DNA of 64,000 bases from assembly GCF_030463565.1 (NCBI RefSeq), contig NC_134648.1, forward strand, positions 9,961,806 to 10,025,805. Reading direction: 5' to 3'. Below, one piece after another: positions 26,301 through 41,300 of the stretch. The stretch's first letter is position 1, and each line of letters opens with the position of its first letter. The DNA is from Pelecanus crispus. Its lineage: Eukaryota > Chordata > Aves > Pelecaniformes > Pelecanidae. The notes under the pieces were generated by a model. It saw only the letters and a list, made by a program, of their open reading frames with translations, searched no databases and was not told the origin of the DNA. The translations under genes and the position numbers were made by a program.

Positions 26301-29300
26301 AGTAACAGTTAACTAGAACAAATCAGGAGGCGGCGTCTCCGTGCTACGGAGTGCAGCGTGCCCATCCTCTGCCGTACGACACCAGACCCAACACACCCGC
26401 AGGTACGGGGGACGCATCCTACTGCCGCTTTCTCACAGCTTTGTGTGAGAAGACCGCAATCTTTCAACCTTTAAAAAGCACCTACTGTAATAATTGTAGG
26501 GTTGTTTAGACAGAAGTCTTTTGTGGACACAAATTAAGGAGTCTTACATGTTAAATTTCTCCTCCACTGTAAAGACCAAAAAGGACATCTCCCATTTTAC
26601 TTCATCCTTTTTTGACAGTAACTTTTCAGGTTTCTCAACACCTCTTAGAATATGACAAAAAGGATTCAGCTCTCACTAAAGTGCAAGAGCTCCCAGTCTA
26701 TGTCTCCCACCCCCTGCAAACTCCTTTTATCCTTGGTCACCGAGTGGAAAAGAACAAATGAATCTTCCTTTGTATGTCTAGCACAGAGCACAGCTGACTA
26801 CACTTTTTTCCCCTTGTACTTACTCAAGTAAAGTCTTCACTAAGATGAGAAGAATCCCCAGGAGATAGTATAAATCCTTTTTTTTTGTGAAAATTAAGTA
26901 AAATTAATCCATGGCTTTGCCACTGACAAAAGGCATCATCTTCAAGACCAAGACCAAAAATAATTTTTAAAAGCTCAGAATTCAAAGTTATAAGCAGGCA
27001 GGGCAAAAATTGGTGTGTCTTCCAGGTTTAGCCATGTAAAAAATGTTCTGCACATCTGCCTTGGGTTACTACACCAAAGACAATTCCTAGACGTCACTGA
27101 TAGGGCTGTGAATGCGGTCTGCCTGCTCAGCACATCTCCCTCCCCCGTCACCCAAAAGCCCAATGACAACTACTACTCGGCATAAGTGACCCAGACTGAC
27201 CTCAGTAATTGTGTACGGCATCAAGTAAGTGCACAGTAATCCCACTTAATTGTTTACTAGAGCAGTTTTATTAGTGCATGGCACCACTGTCACCAAGCAA
27301 CATCAAAAAGACGGAGCACAGAGTACTTATCAATTAGACTACATGCACTTCGAATAACCGAAGACCTTTAAAAGTAAAATATTTTGCTAAGGAAAAAAAA
27401 AAAAAAAGCTATATTCTTTATTTGCATGTGTTACAGCTCAAAGAACAAAACATTTTCTACATGAATGATCAGATACATGAAAAGCTGCTGTCCACATCTG
27501 GACTTCAAGTCAGCGTTATGTATTTGTTAAATCCACACAAGTGGTTTGATACTGATATCTGAAAATTCAGAAATCTTGGTACTGATTAAGTTAGGAGGTT
27601 GGAGATTGGCAGCATTTGTTAAAAATAAAGGAAAAAAAAAGCAATATTGGCCAATGCTTACTGGGTGTCTCTCACTGGAGAGTTTTTACCAAGCCCCCCA
27701 GAGCTAGAGGGAAGAGCAGCTATTTCTCCTCCAGGAATTTGTTTGCATTTCTTGGCTCACTGCTCCCAAGCAAACATCCTGGCAGCCCTGGCACAGGGAT
27801 GCCACAGGGATGGGGAAAGCCCATCACCAGAGAGGGCACACGCTGCCTCCAGGACCCACCCTCACACATTTCTGTTACACTTCTTGTTTTTCTTATAAAA
27901 GACACAGGAACACGCAGTGATTAGACACGGACAAGCATTAAAGGATTGACAATTAATACTGTATTTTTGTCCTTAGAGACAAACATAATGAAGCGAACTA
28001 TAGATCTTTACAATAGATAACCCTTTAATTTGTAACGCTGCCTGTATTCCTACTCTGCTTCAATTCGAGAGGTAGGCACTACCCTCATGGAGGCTAACAT
28101 ATAGGAGTGTCTCCACCACAAAATCCACCGCCTACGGAATGAGCTTAGACATACTGTCGTTCTAAGGTAAAATTGGTATATATGTATATCTCCCCTCCAT
28201 CCCTGAAGAGTCTACAGAGACCACCTAGTCTGACCAGCTATACTTGGACACTCCTGTAGTAAAATACATCTGACTTTGCCCTCCTCTGCCTGTGACAATG
28301 ACAAATTCCACCTGTTTTGCAAAAAGAGTAACTTCAAATTTGATGCACCAATACGAAATTTAAGTCACTACTGTATCGGCTTTGTACATGACAAATTTAT
28401 AACAGGGTCAAATTTCTTCCCAGAATACACAACATGCTTCCCAGTAACGAGCTTTGCAAACATTCAAGGGCAAAATTTAATCCATAAATTACATTGCACT
28501 TCACCTTTTTAAATAGGCTTATTAAAACACATATGATTATGCAAAGCAAGTGGTTTTATTAATCTTAGGACTTAAGACTACTTGTAGTTGTCTAGAAACA
28601 TACAACACAAACCTAAGAAGTTTGCTTGTTTTATTTTAACCTTTTCAGTGTTTCTTGGTTTCAACCAAGCTCCTAAGGAAGCAAGGTCAGCACATGGTAG
28701 TTAAGGATCTGCATGGCTTTTTCTGGCATGACTCTCATTTACTTCTTCTGGGCCTCATCTATTTTTATATTCCAACTCCCTCTCCTTTTTCAACTGTTAT
28801 CTTCCAAGGAAAAAAATTATTTTCTCAAGCACAAAATCTGATGTTCCCTTACCCACTGCTTCCAGCTCTCCCCTTGGTGAGGTAGATCCTCTTGCCCTCT
28901 CCACTCCCCATCACCCCTGCACTGCTCTCCAATGGTTTTTGGAACTTTTTTTGGAAGAGGGACCTGAAGAGAAATGCCACGCACCACTGGCAGACTGCGC
29001 CAGCTGATGAGGGACAGGCTAAGAGAGAAGAAAACACCACAGCAGCACCAGCATTAACTTTCCGAGGATTTAGTTCATAGTGACCGGTATTTTTAGAACT
29101 ACTATTTCCTAAAATCCGGTTTCATTATAAATACTACCATGTATGCAACATATTTAATGTTTTTTTTAAAAGCACATATACAACATACGTTTCAGGGTAC
29201 AAAATTACAACCAGAGCATACATGTATGTATTTGGAAGTACTGCTTTTGTTTATTAACTGAAGGGAGCTCACTGTTAAAGACCTGCATTCATTCACACAG

Positions 29301-32300
29301 ATGACTAGGTATTAGGTAATTAAAAAGTTAACATTTTAAAAACAAAATCAGACTACACAAAATTTATCATCACCGAATCCATTTGTGTTGACCATTTGCT
29401 TTTTTTTTTTTTTTTTTTTTTACATCTTGATTGTTAGGGTAAAATAATCAACTACCCACTGTCAAGTCCAGTGGGATGTAATTTGGGTCTCCACTAGTAC
29501 AGAACCGTATGTGCAAAAAACACATTCACATTTCTCTACCTGTTTTCAAAATACAGGTTAGGGCTGGCTGGAGAGATGTTCACACTTTATTTGCAGAATA
29601 AATACTGCGCAGACCATAGCAGTTCAAACTTCTCAGATTGCCTCAAAGAAATGTAAAACTTTGGAAGGATGAAGAGTGCAACATGCTAATTCATTCTTCT
29701 GTCTAAGCACATCCAGCCTTTTGCTATTTGCTGAGGCTTCCAGTCAGTGACTAATTGTGTGAGCACTTAACATGACAAACTCGTTTTCCTACAGGTCAAA
29801 TAACAGCAATTACCTTTTCAAACAGCAAACCAAGCTCTGCTCAAGTACATGAAGTGCAGGTGAAATGCAGGTCTAACATTGCACTCACATGTGGTCATTA
29901 ACACAAGGAGGCTGGATTTTAACTGCCTAGATAACTGGATGTAAAACTTATGCATGCTGAACAAAGCACAAATTTCATTTGTGCATGATATTCCAAGGCT
30001 TAGCCAATGAAATCCTTTATTTAAAAACATTAGCATATAATTGCAGATGTAATTTCTGTAATATATAATTTTACTACAATTTGTACCAGACAAGGATGAA
30101 TGATTTGGTATTTCTGCAGTCTTCATTCAGAGTTTTAATATTCCTTGTGAAAAGACAGCTTTTATCTTTCTATTAGTAAAGATGGCAAGGAAGAGATACA
30201 GTACACAGAGTATGGGAAAACTAATTTTCTCAAAATGTAATAAAATGACATTCTAAGTATTTTCATTCAATATGGTGTAATTTTTCACATTCACATGCTT
30301 ATGCGTCTCAATTTCAAAGGCTGCCATACAATGGGATTTGAAAACTTCCTTAAAATTATTCTAAATGAAATGCCACCAACTACTATTACATGTGTTGTTT
30401 CTACAGCTTCCACAACCATGGCATTACACCAAAATTTAAAAAATCATTTTGTTTCCACTAGATATATCATCACTTGAAAAACAGTCCCCTTACAGGATGC
30501 AGTCACAGCTGCCATACAGATGGCTACAGTGTAGAGCCAAAAAAAGCACCATTTTGCAGTCTGCTTCCTGTGCAACCTTCTTTTAAGGTTTCACAGTTGT
30601 TTCCTGATAAACAAACTAGTGGCCTATCATGTACACTATCATGTATTTATATTTAGATACACTTTGAATTTGCTCACAGTATTTAAGAATAAATCAACTT
30701 TTCAGTAACTAAGACTATTGTTTAAGCTACTGAACAGCACCTGTAATTCTGCAAACCCAATTACCAGTTAATGTCCTACATATATAAATATGACAACAGG
30801 CACTTACTGGGCGACTAACGAAAATGTTAACTTTCTATAGCAAAATTCTGGGCCACGTCACCATTTCCTGTTAAAGACAAAAAAGCCCAGCACAAGGCGG
30901 TTCGATCTACAGGAAAAATGAGCATTAGCAAATGAAGGGCAGCATTTTTCATAAGGAGCCAAGCTGCAGTGGGAGATCGGGACAGGACAGTGGCAGAGCT
31001 AGAGGAAGCTGCTGCATGAATAGCCAGTAATACAAAAGGTTATTCCTCACTCTAACTTCTTGAAGATTGTCATTACAGCCTCATGACCCCCAGCCTTTAA
31101 TAGCCTTCAGGAACAATTAACCAAAGCACATTAGGCTAACACACTCTACCAACCTTTCTCCTCTCAGAGGCAGCAGCCTACATATCTCCCTACATGAACA
31201 TCTCTACCATCTGACTACTAGTGAAAAAAAATAGGGATGACTGAAGACTTGAAAAGACTATTTCCAAAACTGTGAGCATAAAACTAGATTTATCTGGAAG
31301 TTCAGGGAAGGGAGGAACCCAGCTGCGCCTGCAGCAGGTGGTGAGGGAGCAGCTCAGAAGCAGAAGTCTTTTTTCTGAAAAGAGTGCAAACGAAGAAATT
31401 GTGAAATGCTACTCTGAAGGCGCAGCAACATATGCCCCAGCTGAAACGGAGTTAAATCATTCTCAATTAAAAAACCTACATAAACAAGTAATTACCAATT
31501 AAAAAAATCCCGCAGGTGGAAGGCATCTTTTTGTTTAATCTATTAGATTAAAAAAACCCAATACCTTTAATTTTCAGATGCATCAGCAAAGAAATTAATC
31601 CAGAATAATACATGAATATAATATCCTTAGATATCAGCAAACTGTCTGCATTCTAGAAGAGCAGTAATACAAGGATTGAGAATCTGGCCAACCTTGCTGA
31701 ACAAATTTACAGTAAATTGATTGATCTAGAAGTGAATAAAGATTAACACATTGCAGTAAAGAAACTTTGCTACTAATATAGTTTGGAATATTAAAGAACT
31801 ACCTGCCTCACCTAATTCCTAAATATCTACTCCAGTGTGAAGAAGAACAAGGACTTCATTAAGAAATAAGAGAGATCAGAGACAGAGTTAGTAAAAGATA
31901 GCTATTGTGCTTTAATTTACACCTTAGTGCAATTTGAATTAATTTCCCCATTCAGACACATCTTTAGGACTAGCATCTGCCTCTACTCCCTTACAGAAAA
32001 TGTTGGCCTCTTGCTCTTGCAGTGAGGCACTTTATTCCTGTAATATTTTGAAAAGCAAGCATAAATTTCAGGCACCATTATCAGGAGACTAGCCAGAGGG
32101 TGCAGAGAGAAGTATTTCTTTATGGGCAGTCTTAAAAAAAGTGTGGTGACAAAACTGTTAAATGATTTTTCTAGTTGGAGAACAGTACTGAATTGCAATC
32201 ACTGATTCACTCACTCTCTCATTTATTTCTGATGCCACATACACCTTTTTCTTCCCTTTGTTTTCAATCTCGATTATAAAAATGAAGATGCGAGTTCTTA

Positions 32301-35300
32301 AGCTTATTCCCCCTTTCTTCCCATCTATTTAATTCTCTATTCTCACAGCTCACCTATATATAGCTCATATAAAGCAGCAGTACTGCTAGCTTTTCTTCCT
32401 TGTTCTATTTCCTCAAACTCTTCCGTGCCAAATGATTGTTTCCTCTACACGTTTTAAGACAACTGTCCCCAACAACATTTGATATTAGGTATATAATCAA
32501 TAGTTACGCTTTCCCTCACAAATCACTTTTCATATATCCGCTCTTTTCTTAATGTAAGCAGTTCTCACATGCCAATTGAAAAAACAACAGACCGTATCAC
32601 CTCTTTAATAAGCACCTTCTGTTTGTGGTCATACCAGGTTTAGTAGATGGCAACAAGTACTTCCTGATTAGGGAGAGGCAGGACTACATTATCACTAGTT
32701 ACTAGATTTTTATACAAATTTTGATCCATTCCTTCCTGTTCAGTCAATTTTGCTCCCATATTATCTTTTGCTCACTTTTTGCATCTAACAGTTTCACACG
32801 GTCATTCTGAGATACGGGTCCTTGCCCACTGATTTCACCTGAACTGTACCATCCACTTCACAGCCCACGTTCTAAAATGTGCCTGTAAAACTCCAGCAGC
32901 CTACCAACATGCATGTCTGACTAAAAGCACCGAGACCTCCCACCTAACATCAGGAAGATGTCTTTCATACTCCTTGCTCAGCACTATTTGAGAAAACAAG
33001 AACTTGTCATAGGTGTTTAGGTCTTGCCATGTACAAGCACGTTTTCTGTAACAGGATCTAGCTTTATGCTTATAACTGGGAATTACGAGCTACCTACTCC
33101 AAACATTTTTCCAAATAATGGGAGACAATCCAGTGTTCTTTGCTGCTTTGGTGTTTATTGCACTTTACTGTACTACACATCTTTATCTCTGGTACACATT
33201 CTTTAGTATCTTCTTCAAATCAGGAAAATAATTACCTTTTTTATTTAGGCAATTTGCCTATTATCAAATTTAATGTAATATTACCTGTATGCAGTAATTT
33301 ACAAATGCTAAGCATCCTTCTGTCTTCCTCTCCTTTCTAGCCAGATTCAACTTCATACCTAGATTCTCAATTTGTCTGCAAATCTCATTTTAATCAAAAG
33401 TCAATTTTGAACACGCCCCGTGGCTTGTAATTTCAATTTCACACTCACTTTAAGCCGCTGCAGAAAACACCATCCCACGTTCACACTCCTGCAAACTACC
33501 TTGCTTCCTTCCTGACCTATGCATTGTGGTTCTTCCTACGTACTTTAGTTCACTTCTGCTTCTCATTCCTGTTTCTCAATGTCTTTTGTATTTTACAGAA
33601 GCAGTGGAAAGTTTTAAAAAGTGTTTTCAGATGACTAAGATTAACAGATCTACTGATATCCTTTGCAGTTATTAGGAAGTATGCCATTTCACAAAGCAGC
33701 AGTGATTTTTTGCCTAGAATTAATTTTATATTGGTTTAACTCTCAGAATAATGAATTTATAGGACTCAAAAGCACATATAGCACCCATGGATTGCAAGAT
33801 AATCTGTTAACACGACAAAGTGCAATGAGATAAATTAAAGACTTGCTGTCTTATTTATTGGCCAGATCATTGAAGTGAAAAAGTAAAATTAAGAGGGAAG
33901 CATAAAAGCAAGGTATCTGGCCCATCTCACTGGGCTACAGATCCCCAATCTGTAAACTCAGATAAATTACACCAGCTGTCTACCTCAACCGTGTATCATA
34001 AGCGAACAGTCCCTCAGCAGGGGCAATGGAATTGGACATATGCGCTCCTCTAATGCTTTTTTTCAGCTAATTTAGTAAGATAATAGGTGCCAGTATCTTA
34101 GACAAGGTTGCCATACTGAGGAGCATAAATACATTGCAGTCTGCCATCACCACTAGCAAGGCACTAACCCCGTAACCCAAGCTAAAAGCTCCTTGCAATA
34201 CTAAGACCTCAAAAACAAGGCAGGGATCAGACTGCTGCAGCAGACTGCGTATCACAAGGGGTACGTGAGGCATCACTATCTAGAAAAAATAAAAGCCAAT
34301 TGTTTCGTTACACAGATCTCACACTGTAAAATGCCCTAAGATCTAACTTAAGACCCTTAATCTAAAATTGTGTAGTTGCTTTTGACTTTTATCAGAGATC
34401 AGTGTTCATTACAGTAACTTACAGCTCATTACAAAAAAAAAATCTTTCCTCCTTTGATTTTGGTATCCTCAAAATACCTCAGAGAAAGTAAGAAAGCAAA
34501 ATTTATAAGAAAGTGATGATTTTCTGTGTAATCTTATAATATAGCTGGGGGAAATGGGACATTTTAGGGGGCATGAAGTTCCCCATTAGGTTTATAGTTT
34601 GATGACTTCTCACTACACTCATTGCGTGCCTAGAGTTTTGATATATTATTTTCAAATATGCTTGCATAAAAGTGCAGAAAAGGATAAGTTTGATAACCAT
34701 AACTGTTTCACACTGTCAATTACGGTATTTCAGGAAAATTATTTTTGTAGGATGAAGTTATCAAATAATAGTAATTTTTGTATGGAAGGTTTTAAGAATT
34801 CTCCATTCATTCACCAAGATTATGTGAATAATACACCTGAAGAAGCCAGAATTTCTTTCTAGAGCCTACTTTTTAAAAGGATCCTTGAATACCTATTTAA
34901 AAATGAAGCAACACATCTAGAAGGCAGCAAAAGTCCCTTAAACAGTCTCCACACTGACTTAGAAAAAAGGGCTAACAGTCCAAATGAAGAAATCTTAGGA
35001 TGAAAAACAACTTCTGCCCTTTTGAGTGGTCAAATTCAGAGACCATGCATTAACTCCTTCCATTTTCTAGAGTGGATGTGGTCTAATAAAGACTCTCTGC
35101 AAAATAAAAGCAGCCAAACAAGCAATTATCCTGGGAAAAAGGAACACAAGTTACTCAAAGAGTAAAAAATGGTACCACAAGATGTAATTGTATCATACAG
35201 CAAAATCTTACTGTTACAATATTAGCACAAGACTAGCTTGGCCTGTCAGCAGAGGACAAATTGTTCTTAATGTTTCATCTCCATGGCTGGAATGTAACGA

Positions 35301-38300
35301 GCAATTTGCCAATAAAATGTTGCAAAAATGGTCCCAAGAATGGTTCTCAAAACCATTAGATTGGTCCTAAGCCTCCAAAGATGCCTACTGGCTCTAATGT
35401 TTGACCACAGAAGACAGTTGTCTCATCATAGGAAAACAAGAATCAGAAATCTAGAAGTAAATAGTGGGGAATAATGCTGAGGCACAAGTAATTCCCTGCA
35501 ACTGCATCGCAGCATTAATTTGTGGCTAACAGGATGTATATACTGCATGAAAAAATAAGCCTTACTAAACCCAAACCAAATGCACTTGAACTGCAATGCT
35601 ACAAAAGTAATCTTACAAGGAAGGGGTGTGCATACCAGATTTGCCATGGATTTCCTCCAAAATCATGAAGAAACATTCATGTCAGTCATTTACTAAACTG
35701 AGAAAATAATCTGCCTCAGAAATGTAAGATTAACCTAATGACTGAGCCGGTTTTGTTCTACAGCAATGAGATATTCCATCTGAACTTCAGGGAATTAGCA
35801 TATTTTTCTAATATAGGCAGGTGCCCTAATCAAAAATCCTTCATATGTCTGTCAGAAATCAAGGAAATTTTCTACTGTTTCCTTTGTGAGAATGCCTATT
35901 CTTAATCATAGTTCCTGGAAAGTCTCACCTATGATGTTAAAAAAGGAAACACTGTATTTTAAAAGTTGATTACAGAATGAAACATCCAGACTTCTGTCTT
36001 TTGTCAGTAGCATTCAGTGGTAAGAATTAATAGCTTCCTTAATGTTTTACTGCAGGGTCTTCTCAGTATCTCGTTACCAAGTCTGGACTGATCACAAACA
36101 GCCTAATCTGAACCCACATGAACACTGCAAATCTTCTTGGTTAAAGACTTGATCCAAAAACATTTAAATGCATAGACTCTGCACAACTATTCCTGGATCT
36201 CTGTTTCCAGAATACTTGAATTTGAGTGCAATTACTATCCCAGCTAATCAGACTGCTTAGGTACTTTAAAAAACAGGTTTCTAGAATATTTAAATGCTAT
36301 ATGCCTTTCCTCACTTAAACGCTGTACAAATACAGTTTTTAAAGTGACTTCCCCTCCTCCCTCCCTTTCAAACTTCAGCTTGATGCCTTCAAAGGTTAAA
36401 GCTAAGCCTGCTGGGCTTCCACCTATGGGAATAGTCCCACTATTCATAAAACAGCATAAAGACAAAAATATACATACAGGTACTTTAAAATCTGTATGAG
36501 TTGATATTAGTGCTTAGGTAACTTATTAAGCTGCCTTACACTTGAACAATTGGCTACATAGAGATGCACTGAGGTTGGAAAATAAAGATTACACATTCCC
36601 ATGCTTTAGAAATGAAAGCTACATAGGTGACATTTTGACTGAAATGGGAGGGGGACTAGCTCTACACTGTCTTTAATTTTATAGGTCAACTCAAATAACT
36701 TACACCTTACGTGAGGTTGGTTTGTGGGGTTTTGTTTGTTTGGGTTTGGGCTTTTTTTTTTTTTTTTTAAACCACTCCATGCGATTAGCATTATAAGATT
36801 AAAACCCCATGTAAGTCAGCTGTACTTTTTGTAAGACAAACGACTTGTAAAGACAATTGTCTTTACAAGTTCATTATGTTGTTCCTATTTGAAATTCATC
36901 GGTGTCGGATCAGCAGAGAGAACACCTGTTCTGACTTCAGATTTCAATATAACATGTCATGTGCTAACACTCGTTTCGCATGCAGCTAGGTAGGTGCATT
37001 TACAACTGTAAATACTGTGTCATTCACATCTTACGAGAAAGATAAAATGCAAAAGCCCGCCATAAAAGCAGTACAGAAACTCACAGCCCATGTAGCCTAG
37101 CAAGAGAGAGATGGAATACAACTGACATCCCCTTTTCCTCCCACCTCTCCCTATCTCAGTATATAAAGAAGAAATACCAGATGTTAGAGTCAAGTATTTA
37201 AGCTGAAGACTCTGATTTCGGAGTAATGAAAGGACACTGGCACAGGTAAACCCCTCAACTTGCCAAAGAAAGGTTGGCCTTGACCCACAAGAAAACCCTG
37301 CTTACTGACAAGAAGGGAATGGCTACTTTTATGTATGCCTGTACAGAACAACAAATACAGCTGGTAGTTCTGCCCCCTTGCTAGAGAGCACTGTGAATTA
37401 GTTTCTTTTCAGCACCGCATTGTTTTGATACTAATAATCTCATTTCTTTGTTGCTTTTCACAGTGAAAAATGTGTTTTCTTCTACACCCTGACACCAGCA
37501 AGTGGTGTCCATGTAGAATTAGACATATTCTAGGAAACTGCTGTTTGAGACAGCAGAGATCCAGTCAGTTTGATACTTCTTCCCCCTACCCCTCAAACTG
37601 AGCATTTTGTGGCTCTTCTGCTATAACTGATGATTCAGAAATCCCAAATAAAGTGTTCTAAAACTTTCTGTAAAAAAGAGCCTCTTCAGTAGATGGACAG
37701 CAGGAATTTATTTGATTGAGACCATGAGGACTTTAGCTGCTAGGATAGATGCATTGTTACATAGACAAAGACTGGACAGAAAAATACAGAATACTTGCAG
37801 ATAGCATTTGCATTAACCAATGTTGCAAAATGCCTGCCAGTTTCAAGCATTGCATTAAAAAAATAGTATGTAGGCTCTCCGCTGATTTGCATTTAATTTG
37901 CACAGAAGCACACAAGGGATCTCAGAAATACTAAGTTATCTTTTGTTACATTTGGCTGCTTTAAGCTAGGATGCCAAGAGCAGTACTTGGTCTGATGTAA
38001 AACCACCAAGCGCACAATACCAAACCACCATCTGTAAAAGCAGCATGTAACTAGCGCAGTCGCTTTGCTGATAATTTCTATGACTGGCAGAAAATATTTG
38101 GTTAAGTATAAAAAAGAGAACTGCTACTGTAACATAATGCAAGCTACGTAAATTGAGAAGATGCAGCGCACAGCAAGGCAGACGATGTTCTCAAGAAAAG
38201 GTGTGAATTTCCCCGCATTCAAACTTTAGCCTAGCGTTGGAAGACGACACTGCTTGACTTGTTTTTGGTGTATGCCATCACGGTGACACAGTGTGCTTAA

Positions 38301-41300
38301 GAGTCCGGTCTGAAGATTTAGCAACACAGTGAAGCACCGCTACTAAACCTCTGTGATTCACTGAATCAGCCAGCACTTGAGCGAAGAACTGACCGCGAAT
38401 ATAGATTGTAGCAGAAAACTCTGCTCACACAGGTCAAAAATATCGTAGTCTACACAGTTTTTAAGCAACTCTGCCACCCTGGGAGAAAGGCAAAACACAT
38501 ATAGTACTACCGAGTTCAAGCAGTTAGCGCAACTTAACAGTTCGTCAAGATTTCTATGTGTTGGAGGCACAAAAATACACTCTAAAAGCAATGAAAAATG
38601 TTTGACTATGAAGTTTTTGCAGAAATGACAGACTGCTCTAAGTCTGTCATGCAGGCTAATGGTAACACCTCATCAGTGCAGTGTCTTCATTTGATTCAGA
38701 CCAAAGATCAACAAGAATCATCAAACTTAATTATTTAGAAACACCTGTATTTTTCTCATTAGTAAATTCAAAAAACCCCACAGATTGACCTTATTTTTAG
38801 AATTTCTGCAAATGGGAAAGAAAACAAAAGTCACAAAACTCTTCTGGAGGTAAAACTGAATTTTAGGAACATCAATAAAATCACAAATAAACATGTAACA
38901 TCTAACTTTGTGCTTTTTTTTTTTTTTTGTAAATAGGTGAGATTTCTTACGCAATAGTAATTTTTTTAACAGCTAAGACTAGTAGCAAGAACAGTAGAAA
39001 CTTTGTGGCATTATGAAAAGAGAAACTTACCTCCATCTGCTTAGTGCCAGAAAAATATTTCTGCTGCATTAAAGTCTGTCAGCTAATATTAAAATTCCAC
39101 AGTACTTCCCTTTTAATACTCATCTTTAACTCACACAAAAAAGCATGTGTGATGTAATTTTAAAATAGCAATCTTAAATTGAATTTACAACAAAAAAAAC
39201 CCCTGCCTGAATTATGTTTAGTCACATCTTATATGGAGAAATAGAAGTTTTATCCTGTAACAGTAAATTGTACAGCCAGTTTCCTGCTCCGGCTTACCAG
39301 CACTGAGATTTTTATCAAGGGCAAATAGTGCAGAATATTCTGAGCTTTTAAACAACTACTTACACTGCCCATCCTGCTCAAGTACTACTGTGCAGTATTT
39401 CAGTTGACATAAATACATTGGTAACATTTCTGTGAGGAATGCTAGCTAGCGGGCAACAATAATGGGCAAGTAACATATACTTACCAGGGCAGCAACTCCT
39501 TTTTTAGGGAGCAGGGTAGGGCTGGGGACGCTGCTCTGTATTAAACATTTTAGCTTGCATCCACAGCATTTTTTCAGGTAACTTGCAACCAAAAAGTCAT
39601 GTGTTGGGGACTATTTTAGAGTGCATTTTTATAAAGAAAATCTTAAGTAGCTAGTAGGGGTGTCAGAGGCACCTATTTGTCCTTTTCAAGATTCATCCCA
39701 GTCTATTTAAGACCAGTCAATTTGAAACTTTACATTCTTCATTATAAATGAACTGCACTTTCTTTCAGTTACTTTTTATACAATGATCAGTCATCATCAC
39801 CATGGAGTAGGCACTTCTAGCACAATTTTACAATTAGACAGAATTTACAATTGCCAAAGCCACAGTCGGTCAGTGCTAGAACGATGAAATTCCCCTAGTG
39901 AAATTAAAACCACCAGACTAAGGCTCTTGGTGTAAGGCTTGCCATTCTAATTTAGTATGAAGGAAATGTTTCTTCATGTGTGAACTTGTCAGCACTATCA
40001 GGTTATGCAGGTAGACTTTCAAAGCATGCTGCTTGTACTAAAACTATTACTGCAATGCCTATGGAAAATCTGGGGAGAGGGGTCAACTGACATAGGTCAG
40101 CCGAAGGAAGAAAAGCTGCAAGCTAAACTTCCACCAGCAAGACGTGTTACAAAAGCAATTTTCTGTATACTTACTCACTGTCACTTATCTTCAACTTATA
40201 TTAATTATATGTTAGTAAAAGTGCGTAACACCTTTAAGTAGATGAAAGCCTACATGTATTAAATTACCATCATTCTATTCTCCACAATAGTAAGTAACAT
40301 CAATGAGAGGGCTTCTTACACCTCAAACTCCTGCATGATATGATGTAATTACAATTTTATCTTGTATCTGTGATACAGTACAAAAGAGTAAACTGTAGAG
40401 ATTAACTAAACCAAGTTTCAGGGAAAGTTTATATGAAACTCAATTCAGATCTGTTCCTACAGTATACTGCATTTCATTGGCTGCTAAATGAGTTTATGTG
40501 CTTTACAAATGCAATACCATTACAATATCGCCAGCAGCCATGCAGTTGCATAATTAAGATATGTTAAGAACACTAGGTTTCTTATGCAATAATTAGGATG
40601 TAAAAAGGCTTCTCATGGGATTGGTTTGGGTTTTTTTTCCAAACAAAATCCAGAAAGTTACAGAAAGGCAGAAAAAATTTACAAATATTATTTCATTATT
40701 AGGGACACCCCCTGCTTTCTGTCCCATCAAAAATGGTAAGTAGAATCATGCTTCTTAAATTCAAAGAACATGTCTGAACCATCCAAAGACAGCTTCTTGA
40801 TAAGGACTCCTGGGACCTGCTTGTCATCTGAAAGATGAAATGCAAGGGCACATCGAAAGATATGGCCCACAGGAATACCTGGTAAGAGTCCACAATTCTT
40901 ACAGCAAATACACTTCTAAAATTCTGCCCATGGAAACATACAAAAATAATCTTTGGATGGATAGGGAGGAATGGAAGGCCAATACTGGGTTCAAGACAGC
41001 AAAAGTAAAGCAGGAAATCTAGCTCTGTTTTTCCCATCATTTACACACTGCATCAAGTCATGTTTTTGCACTCGGACTGAAGCTGTATATAATATAAAAA
41101 AAATCTACTCATTGTTATTCTAAATATATTCCACTTCAAGATTATGCAGAAATTATTTTCGTAAGTTATGAGTACCTACAAACTTTTAAGTAATCTAAGT
41201 AAATTATCTGTAGACAATTTCCACTGATATGCTCATACACTCAAATTTCTATTTAGTATGATTTTAAAAGTACATTAATGATGATGTGTTACCTTATACA

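Noticed and set aside
28195..28270. Possible second CR1 fragment (GACCACCTAGTCTGACC)
   Set aside because: Only a short, weak resemblance to the CR1 3' region, with no diagnostic tail.
29400..29421. Poly(T) run as the tail of a processed pseudogene on the minus strand
   Set aside because: The adjoining sequence has no coding similarity and no visible target-site duplication.
37480..37565. Two neighbouring 7-bp hairpins (GACACCA...TGGTGTC and CTGCTGT...ACAGCAG), considered as an H/ACA snoRNA
   Set aside because: Stems are too short, and there is no proper hinge box or ACA tail at the required spacing.
40699..41040. 113-codon minus-strand frame in intron 3
   Set aside because: Hydrophobic, low-specificity sequence with no domain and an overlapping plus-strand frame; considered as a processed pseudogene, but no parent gene was recognisable.
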